Assembly (NCBI GenBank): GCA_028819675.1
Contig: JAPPKT010000086.1
Location: forward strand, 1 to 14,714
DNA from: Caldilineaceae bacterium
GTDB taxonomy: Bacteria > Chloroflexota > Anaerolineae > Caldilineales > Caldilineaceae
Length of the DNA: 14,714 nt
Reading direction: 5' to 3'
In this document: positions 7,556 through 14,714 of the stretch, one piece after another
Layout of the letters: every line of letters begins with the position of its first letter
Numbering within the stretch: position 1 is the first letter of the stretch
Made by a program: the position numbers and the translations under genes
Notes under the pieces: generated by a model
Database searches by the model: none
Seen by the model: the letters and a program-made list of their open reading frames with translations, nothing else
Told to the model about the DNA's origin: nothing

Positions 7556-8584
7556 CTACGAAAACCGTACACGTGGATCCAGCACAGCGAGTGAGATGTC
7601 GGCGATCAGATTTCCCGCCACCAGCAGCACGCCATAGATCAGCAGGCAACTCGCGGCAATATAGATGTCTTCATTGCGGAGCGAAGTCAGAAGCAGCGTC
7701 CCGATGGTCGGCAGACCCATTACGATTGACGCCTGCAACTCTCCTTGCAGCATGTAGGGAAGCACTGTCCCCTGGTACATGATGATTGGATGCAAAGCGT
7801 TCGGCACCGCATGTCGACGCATCACCTGCCCTTCAGTCAATCCTTTGGAGCGGGCCGTCGTCACGTACTGCGCGTTCAGCTCGTCCAGCATGTTGCCGCG
7901 CATTACGCGCATGTTGCGGGCCACGCCGCCAAGCCCGGCAATTACCACGACAGGCCAGATGTGTTGGAGCAAGTCGACCAGCTTGGCCCAACTTTCGCGC
8001 GCCTCGGCAACGGTGCCGAAGGCCCAGGGCACAACCACGTATTGCGGTGAGTGGAAAGCGGTAACGTGCTCCTGCTCCAAGGTGAAGACGAGAAAGAACA
8101 TGATTGCAAGTGCGATCCAGAACCGAGGCAGCGCGGAAAGAATAAATGCGATAAAGGCTGCTACATTGTCTGCGACAGAGTACTGCCGCGGGGCGACAAA
8201 TATGCCGGCGATGATGCCGACCGCAGTTGAAGTGAGATGGGCAAGAACTGCCAGCAACAGAGTGCGAGGCAACCGTTCAGCGATCAGCTCGCCGACGTCA
8301 CGCTTGTAAGCGAAAGAAAAGCCGAAACTTCCTTTCGTCACCATGTCCCGGATCCACACATAAAACTGAATGGGGAGCGGCCTATCCAGTCCATAGCGCT
8401 GACGGAACAGATTGGCCTGCCTTTCCGCTTCGGCTTCGGTTGCGCCGCCCTGCTCGATCAGGAACGACTCGTAGCCGTCAGCATAGTCGCCCGGGGGCAA
8501 CTGGATCACAATAAAGCTGACCAGCGCGATGCCCAGAACAACGGCAACCGAAACGGTAAAGCGGCGAACAATGAAACCGATCAT
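7556..8584 (-). CDS. ABC transporter permease, OppB/DppB-like
   Basis: This first transmembrane subunit of the importer has 342 residues. It has the typical start MIGFIVRRF, a first helix (about 8-29), the IQLPPGD segment, and FRQRYGLDRPLPIQFYVWI, all standard for OppB. The EAA-like loop is YVTTARSKGLTEGQVMRRH (240-258), followed by PNAL, and the C-terminus ends in the usual DPRVRFS. No Shine-Dalgarno sequence precedes the ATG at 8584; the leader instead contains CCTCCCC. A strong stem-loop lies between this gene and the binding-protein gene and may lower expression of the permeases relative to the lipoprotein. Confidence 0.95.
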   Translation of the reverse strand: MIGFIVRRFTVSVAVVLGIALVSFIVIQLPPGDYADGYESFLIEQGGATEAEAERQANLFRQRYGLDRPLPIQFYVWIRDMVTKGSFGFSFAYKRDVGELIAERLPRTLLLAVLAHLTSTAVGIIAGIFVAPRQYSVADNVAAFIAFILSALPRFWIALAIMFFLVFTLEQEHVTAFHSPQYVVVPWAFGTVAEARESWAKLVDLLQHIWPVVVIAGLGGVARNMRVMRGNMLDELNAQYVTTARSKGLTEGQVMRRHAVPNALHPIIMYQGTVLPYMLQGELQASIVMGLPTIGTLLLTSLRNEDIYIAASCLLIYGVLLVAGNLIADISLAVLDPRVRFS

Positions 8585-8622
8585 TGGATGAATTTGGGGA
8601 GGTTTCTGGAAAGCTTTGCTGG

Positions 8623-8677
8623 GAGGAGTGAAGAGAAAGGAGCAAGATTGACTCTCACTCCTTTCTCCTCTCTACTC
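8623..8677 (-). promoter_or_regulatory. Long stem-loop between binding-protein and permease genes
   Basis: Two 20-base arms (8623-8642 and 8658-8677) match at 17 of 20 positions, with the innermost ten pairing perfectly around a 15-base loop. One arm is purine-rich and the other pyrimidine-rich. No U-tract follows on the minus strand, so a terminator is unlikely. Stem-loops in this position in other binding-protein transporters protect the upstream message or reduce read-through, giving an excess of binding protein. That role is inferred here. Confidence 0.6.
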
Positions 8678-8690
8678 AATGCTCGAAATT

Positions 8691-10862
8691 TTATTCGCTC
8701 TCGTAGGTTGGAATCACGCCCGGGCGCAGTTGTTCGATCTGCTCCTCGGGGGCAACCCATACCTGCTCGGGCATCACGTTTTCCCAGGTCCAGTTGTACA
8801 TGAACACGGGCATGCCGGCAGGAACGTTCTTGAAGCGCTTGGCCGCGGCCAGACCGTAACGACCGACAAAGACGCCGATGAAGTGGACATTCTCTGTCGA
8901 GATGCGGTTGTATTCGGCCATCAGATCTCTACGAATGTCGGTATTGGGCTCGATACAGAATGCCAGCGCGATGTCGACCAGCTCCTGCTCGAAGTCCAGC
9001 AGCTCACGGGGCTCTGAGCCTTCGCGGTGGAAGCTAAACTCGCGCTCGATGGGCGCCAGCTCGCGGCAGCGGGTAAAGGGGACGGCGAAGGTCTGGCTGT
9101 CGCGGTCGACTCTCATCTCCCATTCGCCAGCCTCGTTCATCTCGCGGCGAGCCGCGCTGTTCAGCGGGCGGACGTTGATCTGCACGCCCAGGTCGCCGAG
9201 CAGGGTGACAGCAGCATCACCTACCGTCTGGGTCTCTTCGGCGTCTTCACTGGTGACCAGCGCCAGGACCAGGTTCTCACCGCTGGCGAGGCGGTCGGCC
9301 GGCCAGTTCAGAATGCCGTCGCCGTCAGTGTCTTCGAAGCCAAGGTCGGCCAACAGGACGGCGGAGGCTTCAGGGTTGTGGTTGTAGTAGGCTACAGTGT
9401 TGCGATCGAAGTAGGAGGAGCCGGGGAACAGACCGCCAGCCCAACCACGCAGGAAAGGCCCGCGCAGGATTGACTGCGAAATGCCCTCGCGGTCCAATGC
9501 AAAACTGACAGCCTTTCGGAACCGAATGTCGCGGAACAGCTCGCGTACGGCAGCATCGCGATCATCCTTCACGCCCAGCGTGGTGGAAAGGTTCAGCTTG
9601 ATGCTGAAACCCAAGGTCTCCGGACCCCACTCGACGTAGAAGTGCGCGTCATCTTCTTCGGCTCGCTTCAGCGTCTCGATGAAGGTGCTCGGATTCTCCA
9701 GGTTGGAGTGATCAGCTGAGCCGGCGAGCGTGCTGAGCGTTCGTCCGACGCCAGAAGGCCCTTTTTCAAAGACAACCTCATCCAGATAGGGAAGCTGGTT
9801 GCCGGCTTCGTCGACGCCCCAGTAGTAGGGGTTGCGGCGAAGAATCATCAACTCGTCGGTAATGTACTCAACAGGCACAAACTCGCCCAGCACGACTGGG
9901 GTCTTGTCCGGGGGCATGGCCGCTTCAAAGTCCACATAGTCCATCTCGCTGTTGTACTTGGGATGGAGCGGCTTCAGAATATGAGCCGGCGAGATGTGGA
10001 AGTCACCTTCGTCCATTTGGAAAAGTGACTGAACCGGGAAGGCGACCGGGAAGACGAACTTGAACGTGTAGTCGTCGATCACTTCAAGCTGCGTCATCTG
10101 ATCCTCGAAGATCCAGGCAGAGGCGCCCTTCGGCGACTGAACGTTCGGGTCGACAATCATGTCTTCCCACGAGAACAGAACGTCAGCAGTGGTGAAGGGG
10201 TGACCGTCAGACCACTTGGCTCCCTCGAGAATACTCATCGTCAGCTCGTAGCCGTCTTCGCTCCATTCCCAGCTCTTTGCAAGGTAGGGCAGCGGTTCGA
10301 GCGAATCGGAGCGGCGATAGATGGGGCCGGACTTGAGCAGAGACGCATAGGCCGCCGCTTCAATGCCGAACCAACCTGCGCTCTGACCGGCGCCGCGGTT
10401 GTAACCTTCAGTCGGGCAGGCGGAGAAGTCGCGCCAGACCCCGCCGTAAACGCCGATGCCGTCGGACATGCCGCTTTCAAGAATCACGCGAGGCTCAACC
10501 GGGAGGCGCTCTTCGACCGGCGGCAGAAGGCCCTCGGCCACAAGTTCGCTCACCCATTCGGGCTCGCTGTAGGAATCCAAAGCCTTGTAGGTCAGGATCT
10601 GGTCCAAAGGTAGCTTCTCAACTTCGCGGCTACCGACGATCAGTTGTGGCTCAGGATACTCGGTCGGGGAAAGGTCTACTTCCGCCATCGCCTCTTCTGC
10701 GTCCTCTTCCGCCTCGGCAGCGGCCGGTGCGGCCTCTTCTTCTGCAGGCGCCTCTGCGGCCGCGGGTTCGCTTTCGCCGCCGCCACAGGCGTTGACCAGC
10801 ATCGCTGTAACGATCAACAGCGACAGTATGAAGAAGATCGTCCTCTTTTTACTACTTGACAT
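8691..10862 (-). CDS. Family 5 extracellular solute-binding lipoprotein (OppA/DppA-like)
   Basis: This is the substrate receptor of the importer, with 723 residues. The lipoprotein signal ends in VNAC with the lipidated cysteine at 26. An Ala/Glu-rich flexible linker runs to about residue 62. The family 5 binding domain covers roughly 170-650; LPYLAKSWEWSEDGYELTMS and DIRFRKAVSFALDRE are typical segments. A DTDGDGILNW loop (511-520) looks like a calcium-binding EF-type loop. The protein is far longer than E. coli OppA (about 540 residues). Family 5 proteins bind peptides, nickel, heme or oligosaccharides; the downstream GH4 gene favours a carbohydrate ligand but the sequence does not prove it. 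The ATG at 10862 follows AAGGAGG eight bases upstream, a much stronger ribosome site than those of the other transporter genes, which fits a need for excess binding protein. Confidence 0.95.
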   Translation of the reverse strand: MSSSKKRTIFFILSLLIVTAMLVNACGGGESEPAAAEAPAEEEAAPAAAEAEEDAEEAMAEVDLSPTEYPEPQLIVGSREVEKLPLDQILTYKALDSYSEPEWVSELVAEGLLPPVEERLPVEPRVILESGMSDGIGVYGGVWRDFSACPTEGYNRGAGQSAGWFGIEAAAYASLLKSGPIYRRSDSLEPLPYLAKSWEWSEDGYELTMSILEGAKWSDGHPFTTADVLFSWEDMIVDPNVQSPKGASAWIFEDQMTQLEVIDDYTFKFVFPVAFPVQSLFQMDEGDFHISPAHILKPLHPKYNSEMDYVDFEAAMPPDKTPVVLGEFVPVEYITDELMILRRNPYYWGVDEAGNQLPYLDEVVFEKGPSGVGRTLSTLAGSADHSNLENPSTFIETLKRAEEDDAHFYVEWGPETLGFSIKLNLSTTLGVKDDRDAAVRELFRDIRFRKAVSFALDREGISQSILRGPFLRGWAGGLFPGSSYFDRNTVAYYNHNPEASAVLLADLGFEDTDGDGILNWPADRLASGENLVLALVTSEDAEETQTVGDAAVTLLGDLGVQINVRPLNSAARREMNEAGEWEMRVDRDSQTFAVPFTRCRELAPIEREFSFHREGSEPRELLDFEQELVDIALAFCIEPNTDIRRDLMAEYNRISTENVHFIGVFVGRYGLAAAKRFKNVPAGMPVFMYNWTWENVMPEQVWVAPEEQIEQLRPGVIPTYESE

Positions 10863-11015
10863 TAACTTGCCTCCTTGAAAAGTGTGAATAGAAAGATGCC
10901 CTTTGCGCCAGAGGTGACGCGACCAGGCAACTGAATGTTGTTCTCGGACGTGCAGGTCGGATGGGTCAGGTTCTGCGATGCTTCTTTCTCTGCAAGAACC
11001 GGCGGAACTTCCAGG

Positions 11016-12068
11016 TCAATCATGCAACCAGCAGGCCGCAGAATGTCCTGGCTCGTGCTCCTTGAACTCAGGAGACTGCTCCCAGCAAATCTCCATTGCG
11101 TCAGGGCACCTTTCAGCAAACGCGCAACCGCGAATCTCATCCATTGGGCTAGGTACCATTCCCGTGATTGGAACGAGACGGTTGTCCTCCTTGCGTCCCA
11201 GGACCGGTACCGAGTTGAGGAGCCCGATGGTATAGGGATGTTTCGGGTTGTGGAAGATTTCATAGACCGGTGCGTACTCCACGACGCGCCCCATATACAT
11301 AACGGCCACATGATCCGCCATCTGCGATACCACGCCAAGGTTATGCGTGATCAGCACAATTGCTGAATCGAATTCGGACTGCAGTTCTCGCATCAGGTCC
11401 AGGATTTGTGCCTGAACCGTTACGTCCAACGCAGTGGTTGGCTCATCCGCGATCAGAATCGAGGGATTGCAACTCAGAGCAAGCGCAATCATTACTCGCT
11501 GTCGCATTCCTCCACTCAGCTGGTGCGGATACTCGCCGATGCGGCGATCGGGATCGGCAATGTGAACCCTGTTCAACATCTCTTCGGCCCGCTCCAGAGC
11601 CGCCCGTCTTGTCATGCTCTGGTGCAGCAGGACCGATTCCGAAATCTGCCGTCCGACGGGATGGAGTGGGTTCAGTGAAGTCATAGGCTCCTGAAAGATC
11701 ATGGCGATCTCGGCGCCGCGGATATCGCGCAGCTGACGGCTGCGAGGATCCAGCTTGACTATATCGACAGTGTCTCCGTCCTTGCGATGGAGGAGAATCT
11801 CTCCATCCACGATCTTTCCCGGTGGAGACTGTATGAGCCTCATCACCGAGCGAAAGGTGACGCTCTTTCCGCATCCGCTCTCGCCGACCACACCCAGAGT
11901 CTTTCTGCGTCCTACGGCGACATTTACACCGTCAACCGCTTTCACAACCCCTCGTTCAAGAAAGAAGTAGGTTCTCAAATCTCGAAGTTCGAGGATCGTG
12001 TCGTCAGCGCCACCATCTTCGATTTTAGCCGCACGCGACGGCGCCTGCCGACTCACAGTCATGGACAT
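11016..12068 (-). CDS. Oligopeptide/dipeptide-type ABC transporter ATP-binding protein (OppD-like)
   Basis: This is the first gene of the transporter train and the second ATPase of the importer, with 350 residues. Motifs in order: Walker A GESGCGKS (62-69), Q-loop Gln126, signature LSGGMRQ (184-190), Walker B ILIADE (204-209), D-loop TALD (212-215) and switch His242. The C-terminal extension contains cysteines 315, 321, 328 and 346, again spaced as in OppD/DppD proteins reported to hold an iron-sulfur cluster. The first 22 residues are extra and hydrophilic. ATG 12068 and ATG 12062 are both possible and neither has a clear Shine-Dalgarno sequence. The near-consensus promoter about 170 bases upstream is the likely operon promoter. 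A 153-bp gap separates this gene from the binding-protein gene. Confidence 0.95.
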   Translation of the reverse strand: MSMTVSRQAPSRAAKIEDGGADDTILELRDLRTYFFLERGVVKAVDGVNVAVGRRKTLGVVGESGCGKSVTFRSVMRLIQSPPGKIVDGEILLHRKDGDTVDIVKLDPRSRQLRDIRGAEIAMIFQEPMTSLNPLHPVGRQISESVLLHQSMTRRAALERAEEMLNRVHIADPDRRIGEYPHQLSGGMRQRVMIALALSCNPSILIADEPTTALDVTVQAQILDLMRELQSEFDSAIVLITHNLGVVSQMADHVAVMYMGRVVEYAPVYEIFHNPKHPYTIGLLNSVPVLGRKEDNRLVPITGMVPSPMDEIRGCAFAERCPDAMEICWEQSPEFKEHEPGHSAACWLHD

Positions 12069-12245
12069 GCAGTTGCCCGGCGGCTCGCAACCGGCGGGAA
12101 AAAAGTGATTGAGAAACGCAAGTGTGGCGGGCCCGGCCCTGGTCAGAGACGAAGAGGGGGTAGACTCGCCTCGCAGTCACGTGTTCGTGAACAAGGCTCT
12201 ACGCCAAAATTGCATCGGCCATATTTACAGGCCGGGAGCGGGAGA

Positions 12246-12274
12246 ATTGTAGCGACTACAGGATCAGTTGTCAA
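12246..12274 (-). promoter_or_regulatory. Near-consensus sigma70-type promoter of the transporter operon
   Basis: On the minus strand TTGACA (12274-12269) and TACAAT (12251-12246) are separated by exactly 17 bases, giving 6/6 and 5/6 matches to consensus. Transcription would start near 12239, giving a leader of about 170 bases before the OppD-type start. The element is framed by an 8-bp inverted repeat, GAGAATTG (12242-12249) and CAATTCTC (12272-12279). A TGTAG-cga-CTACA palindrome (12248-12260) lies over the -10. Either could be a repressor site. Confidence 0.7.
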
Positions 12275-12708
12275 TTCTCAGGGCACACGAAACGCAGAGG
12301 AAGAGTGGGTTCGGTCAGATCTTTGGAAGAACTGGGGGCGGCTGTGGGCGCGTAGGCGCCGGGGGGTACCGCAGGATGCGGTGGTCGGAGATTGGTGTTT
12401 TGACCCGTGCCTCAAGTAGGGAATTGGCTGGCCAGTGCGGGGCGGGTAACTGCAGACTGAGGTGGAAGGTGAGGAAAAATCCCTGCAGATGAATCTGTTT
12501 TCGGTGAGACTTGAATTTAAGGCATCCTGGCAGCCACCATACCAGATTCCAGAATGAATCATATAAGGTTGATGTAAACCGGTTCGGGGATGGCTGTCTA
12601 GTATTGGGTTTCGACTGGGGAGGAGGAACGGGGCCATTGCGAGCCGCCAACATCACATTGCGCTCGCACTCGGTGCGGATGGAGCGCCATCGGGGGACGT
12701 TGCGGGGT

Positions 12709-12730
12709 CCCTCCCCCGCATAAGGGAGGG
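12709..12730. repeat. Perfect 7-bp inverted repeat
   Basis: CCCTCCC (12709-12715) and GGGAGGG (12724-12730) flank an eight-base spacer. It lies about 190 bases past the phytoene synthase stop. It could form an RNA hairpin on either strand but lacks a U-tract. Confidence 0.4.
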
Positions 12731-12915
12731 CCGAATGCCCGACCGCCCAGAACTTCGGTGGTCAGAGATCAATCGTCAGTGATCAGTGAAAGCAATGTTT
12801 GATGGGTGAGAGGGGTGAAGAGGCAAGAATAGAGAGGTATCTGCGCTCGCCTCGTCCTACGTACCGCGCTGATTTTGGCTTTTCGTTGTGTTCGACTCGG
12901 GTCGTTCGTACGGAT

Positions 12916-13908
12916 TTACACCGGGCCGCGAACCGTTCTGCTGCGCCACCAGATTGCCGGGAGCCGCCTCAGTTTTCCCCATGCATTGACATGCGCTCGC
13001 CGGGTAAACACATCGTAGTCGTTATTCTCGATGTCAGCGAGAATTGCGCGATAGAATTCGGCTGCTGCCCCGATCGCGAAGCGGCCGTCAGCGTGCAGAA
13101 GCCCAATTCCAGGCCATGCCTCTTCGTAGAGTTGACGTGTTCGCCCAATCTGAAAACGCATGAAAGATCGCCAGCGATCATCTACCTGCCCGGCTTCAAT
13201 GTCCAATTCATCGAGGCCGAATCGATGAAGATCCTCCAAGGGCAGGTAGAGGCGTCCGGCCTCCCAGTCCTCCCCTACGTCCCGCAAAATATTAGTCAGC
13301 TGCAGCGCCACACCGAGCTTGAGGGCGTAGGGTATTGCCTCTACACCGGTAAACCCGATGATGTGCATGCTCATCAATCCAACAGTGGCCGCTACACAGT
13401 AACAGTAGTTGGTCAAGTCGGCGAATGTATAGTAGCGCGTGTCGGAGATGTCTCGTGCAACGCCCTGGATGAGCTGTTCGGCATAGCGGGATGGGATTCC
13501 ATACTGGAGTCGAGCGTCTGACCAGGCAAGTGCTACAGGATCGCGACCATCCGCCCTCTGTTTGAGTGTGCGCGACTGCCAGGCAGCAAGCGCGTTGCGC
13601 ACTGCCTCAGGGTCGCGCCTTCCCGAGGGCGGCTTATCGACTATGTCATCGCTCTTGCGGCAAAACGCGTAAAGGGCGCGCACAGAGCGCCTTTTTTCCT
13701 TAGGAAGGAGACGTGACGCGGTAAAAAAGGAACGGCTGTTTACGGCGGTTACAGCTTCACAGAAGTCATAGGCCAAATCCAACTCCTTCTTGTCCTTGAC
13801 CTTTGGGTGCGGCGGCGAAACATAGGCCTGCCCGGCTTCATACGCGAGAGAGAGCAATGGGCGTTCCCAGTCACGTATTCTCAGAGTCATCAGAGCACCT
13901 TTGCTCAT
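12916..13908 (-). CDS. crtB: Phytoene/squalene synthase family protein (CrtB-like)
   Basis: This 330-residue protein is a head-to-head prenyl synthase. Phytoene synthase condenses two geranylgeranyl diphosphates to phytoene, the first committed step of carotenoid synthesis. The two Mg2+-binding DXXXD motifs are DDIVD (87-91, in [11 protein letters not shown]) and DVGED (210-214, in NILRDVGED). The conserved [12 protein letters not shown] (58-69) and [12 protein letters not shown] segments are also present. The N-terminus is about 40 residues longer than in many CrtB proteins. ATG 13908 follows AAGGGG at seven bases; ATG 13890 is an internal alternative. No other carotenoid gene is in the window. 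Squalene or diapophytoene synthases share these motifs, so phytoene synthase is the likely but not certain assignment. Transcription probably starts in the gap to the right. Confidence 0.88.
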   Translation of the reverse strand: MSKGALMTLRIRDWERPLLSLAYEAGQAYVSPPHPKVKDKKELDLAYDFCEAVTAVNSRSFFTASRLLPKEKRRSVRALYAFCRKSDDIVDKPPSGRRDPEAVRNALAAWQSRTLKQRADGRDPVALAWSDARLQYGIPSRYAEQLIQGVARDISDTRYYTFADLTNYCYCVAATVGLMSMHIIGFTGVEAIPYALKLGVALQLTNILRDVGEDWEAGRLYLPLEDLHRFGLDELDIEAGQVDDRWRSFMRFQIGRTRQLYEEAWPGIGLLHADGRFAIGAAAEFYRAILADIENNDYDVFTRRAHVNAWGKLRRLPAIWWRSRTVRGPV

Positions 13909-13958
13909 CAGTTATCCCCTTCTTCAACTCATCCCTAAGTCACGGATTCTACAATCCC

Positions 13959-13987
13959 AAACTAATGCATTCAGCGACCAGAGTCAA
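13959..13987 (-). promoter_or_regulatory. Weak candidate promoter for the phytoene synthase gene
   Basis: On the minus strand TTGACT (13987-13982) lies 17 bases from TAGTTT (13964-13959). The -35 is good (5/6) but the -10 is poor (3/6). A better -10, TAGAAT (13951-13946), has no matching -35. Confidence 0.25.
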
Positions 13988-14306
13988 GGGATCTACCGAA
14001 ATCGGGAGAAAACCTAACCCATTCTTCTTCCCCCATCAATGCCAGTGGCAGACGGTCCACGAAGGGACCTCTCGGGCTGGCGCATCGAAAAGCTTGGCTC
14101 AGAACAACTCCCTGCTTACCGAATCACGGCTTACGCAGTTGACCACAGGAAGTTGGGCTGTAGAGGGAAGCGACAAGCCCCATTTGTGACCAGCCAGAAA
14201 GATGCTCTGATGGATCAGACCCCCTCTGTCTCTAACTCCCTCAACTTCCGATAGCCCTTCAGTCTATCTCACAATATCATGTTGTGCAACTTCTGCCAAT
14301 GATTTC

Positions 14307-14334
14307 CTGACATTTTGTTTATGTTTTGTACAAT
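14307..14334 (+). promoter_or_regulatory. Outward-facing promoter-like element
   Basis: CTGACA (14307-14312) and TACAAT (14329-14334), each a 5/6 match to consensus, are separated by 16 bases in an AT-rich patch. CCTGACAT (14306-14313) and ATATCAGG (14333-14340) form a 7/8 inverted repeat around it. ACAATATCA occurs at 14271-14279 and again at 14330-14338. No gene is visible downstream inside the window. Confidence 0.35.
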
Positions 14335-14714
14335 ATCAGGAATCCAATTGAGGACAGTTTCCTCAGGAAATTCGCATAGGAGCCCTGCACCCGGCCGGCA
14401 GTCGCATGTCAACTCCGGATTCTTAACGGGTGCATCCCAGATTTGGGGTGGGAACAGTCTGGCGGGGAATCAGTGCCAGCGGTGGCTGGCGTTGTTTACC
14501 GTCTTTGGGCGAGACGCAGTGCAGGCGCCAGGCCTGGCCGTACGGTGGAGTCCGTCAGTTGGGGCGGGTGCGAGGGCAGGCACAGGGCCGGCACCTGCCG
14601 GGATCTGATAGGACGGGCGGGACGTGGTCTGGCTGGACACCTTCGATTAGGCACCTGTCACCAATGTCGACACCCGGTCGATGAGGCATGTTGTAGGAGA
14701 GGGGGCGTTGGGGG

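Larger units (their letters stand above)
12069..12915. other. Gene-free region between OppD-type and phytoene synthase genes
   Basis: No frame here reads like a protein; the open frames are short and of shadow-like composition. It holds the operon promoter at 12246-12274, an AACCGGTT palindrome (12577-12584), a CCCTCCC/GGGAGGG hairpin with an eight-base loop (12709-12730), and two near-identical copies of GTCAGNGATCA at about 12759-12784. The hairpin has no U-tract, so it is not a convincing terminator for the phytoene synthase gene. No clear terminator for that gene is visible. Confidence 0.5.
13909..14714. other. Apparently non-coding region at the right end
   Basis: About 800 bases carry no convincing gene on either strand; open frames give low-complexity or shadow-like peptides. 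From about 14260 to 14350 the sequence is AT-rich and holds a plus-strand promoter-like element, then becomes very G-rich to the edge. Visible structures are GGTCC/GGACC at 14054-14069, a 12-bp perfect palindrome GCCAGGCCTGGC at 14527-14538, GGCAGG/CCTGCC at 14575-14599 and TCGAC/GTCGA at 14667-14681. The last stretch may belong to a feature continuing outside the window. Confidence 0.5.

Noticed and set aside
12315..12656. 113-codon minus-strand open frame in the gene-free region
   Set aside because: Proline-rich peptide with no domain, no Shine-Dalgarno sequence, and it overlaps a second equally long frame; it would also end before the operon promoter.
12799..13521. 240-codon plus-strand open frame
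   Set aside because: It is antisense to the phytoene synthase gene, and its peptide shows no family features.
13803..14189. 128-codon plus-strand open frame
   Set aside because: It begins antisense inside the phytoene synthase gene and has no recognisable features.
13960..14260. Possible riboswitch or structured leader upstream of the phytoene synthase gene
   Set aside because: Only isolated short hairpins (such as GGTCC/GGACC at 14054-14069) are present and no conserved core of a known class was recognised.
14315..14608. 97-codon plus-strand open frame at the right end
   Set aside because: Its ATG lies within the promoter-like element, it has no ribosome site, and the peptide is Gly/Ala/Ser-rich without a domain.
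14630..14700. Possible insertion-sequence end at the right edge, based on the GGTGTC and TCGAC/GTCGA repeats
   Set aside because: No transposase, target duplication or matching opposite end is visible; the repeats are too short to support a call.

Overview
The window looks like chromosomal DNA from a free-living bacterium, most likely a member of the Chloroflexota (Caldilinea/Anaerolinea-like). This is inferred from the Ala/Glu-rich linker after the lipobox of a very long (723 aa) family-5 solute-binding lipoprotein, TTG starts next to good Shine-Dalgarno sequences, a GH4 glycosidase paired with a NIPSNAP protein, and a stand-alone phytoene synthase. No sequence search could be run, so the taxonomy is an educated guess. 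I see no phage, transposase, CRISPR, tRNA or rRNA gene.

Layout. Bases 3-956 (+) hold a transglutaminase-like protease/peptidase-fold gene whose 5' end lies outside the window. Facing it is a long minus-strand gene train, transcribed from about 12240 down to about 970. In order of transcription it holds: a near-consensus promoter (12246-12274); an OppD-type ATPase (12068-11016); an OppA-type lipoprotein (10862-8691); a stem-loop (8623-8677); an OppB-type permease (8584-7556); an OppC-type permease (7411-6266); a membrane-anchored multiheme cytochrome c (6245-4377); an OppF-type ATPase (4362-3346); a small DUF4870-type membrane protein (3349-2987); a possible internal promoter (2945-2953); a GH4 glycosidase with a TTG start (2813-1413); a NIPSNAP protein (1377-1057); and an intrinsic terminator (965-999). 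To the right lie a gene-free stretch of about 850 bp, a minus-strand phytoene synthase (13908-12916), and about 800 bp of apparently non-coding DNA with an outward-facing promoter-like element.

How the genes work together. OppABCDF-family importers carry peptides in many bacteria and oligosaccharides in others (for example several Thermotoga systems). Here the GH4 enzyme has the CHSV motif shared with MelA-type alpha-galactosidases, which act on non-phosphorylated sugars. An ABC importer, which does not phosphorylate its cargo, fits such an enzyme. The simplest reading is uptake and intracellular hydrolysis of an alpha-linked oligosaccharide or uronide. The cytochrome does not fit this reading: it has five CXXCH motifs plus one CX4CH, an N-terminal anchor and a carboxypeptidase-regulatory-like domain, and it lies between the second permease and the second ATPase with gaps of only about 20 and 14 bp. 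That insertion of a redox protein into a transporter operon is the most unusual point of the window. The transglutaminase and phytoene synthase genes appear to be separate transcription units.
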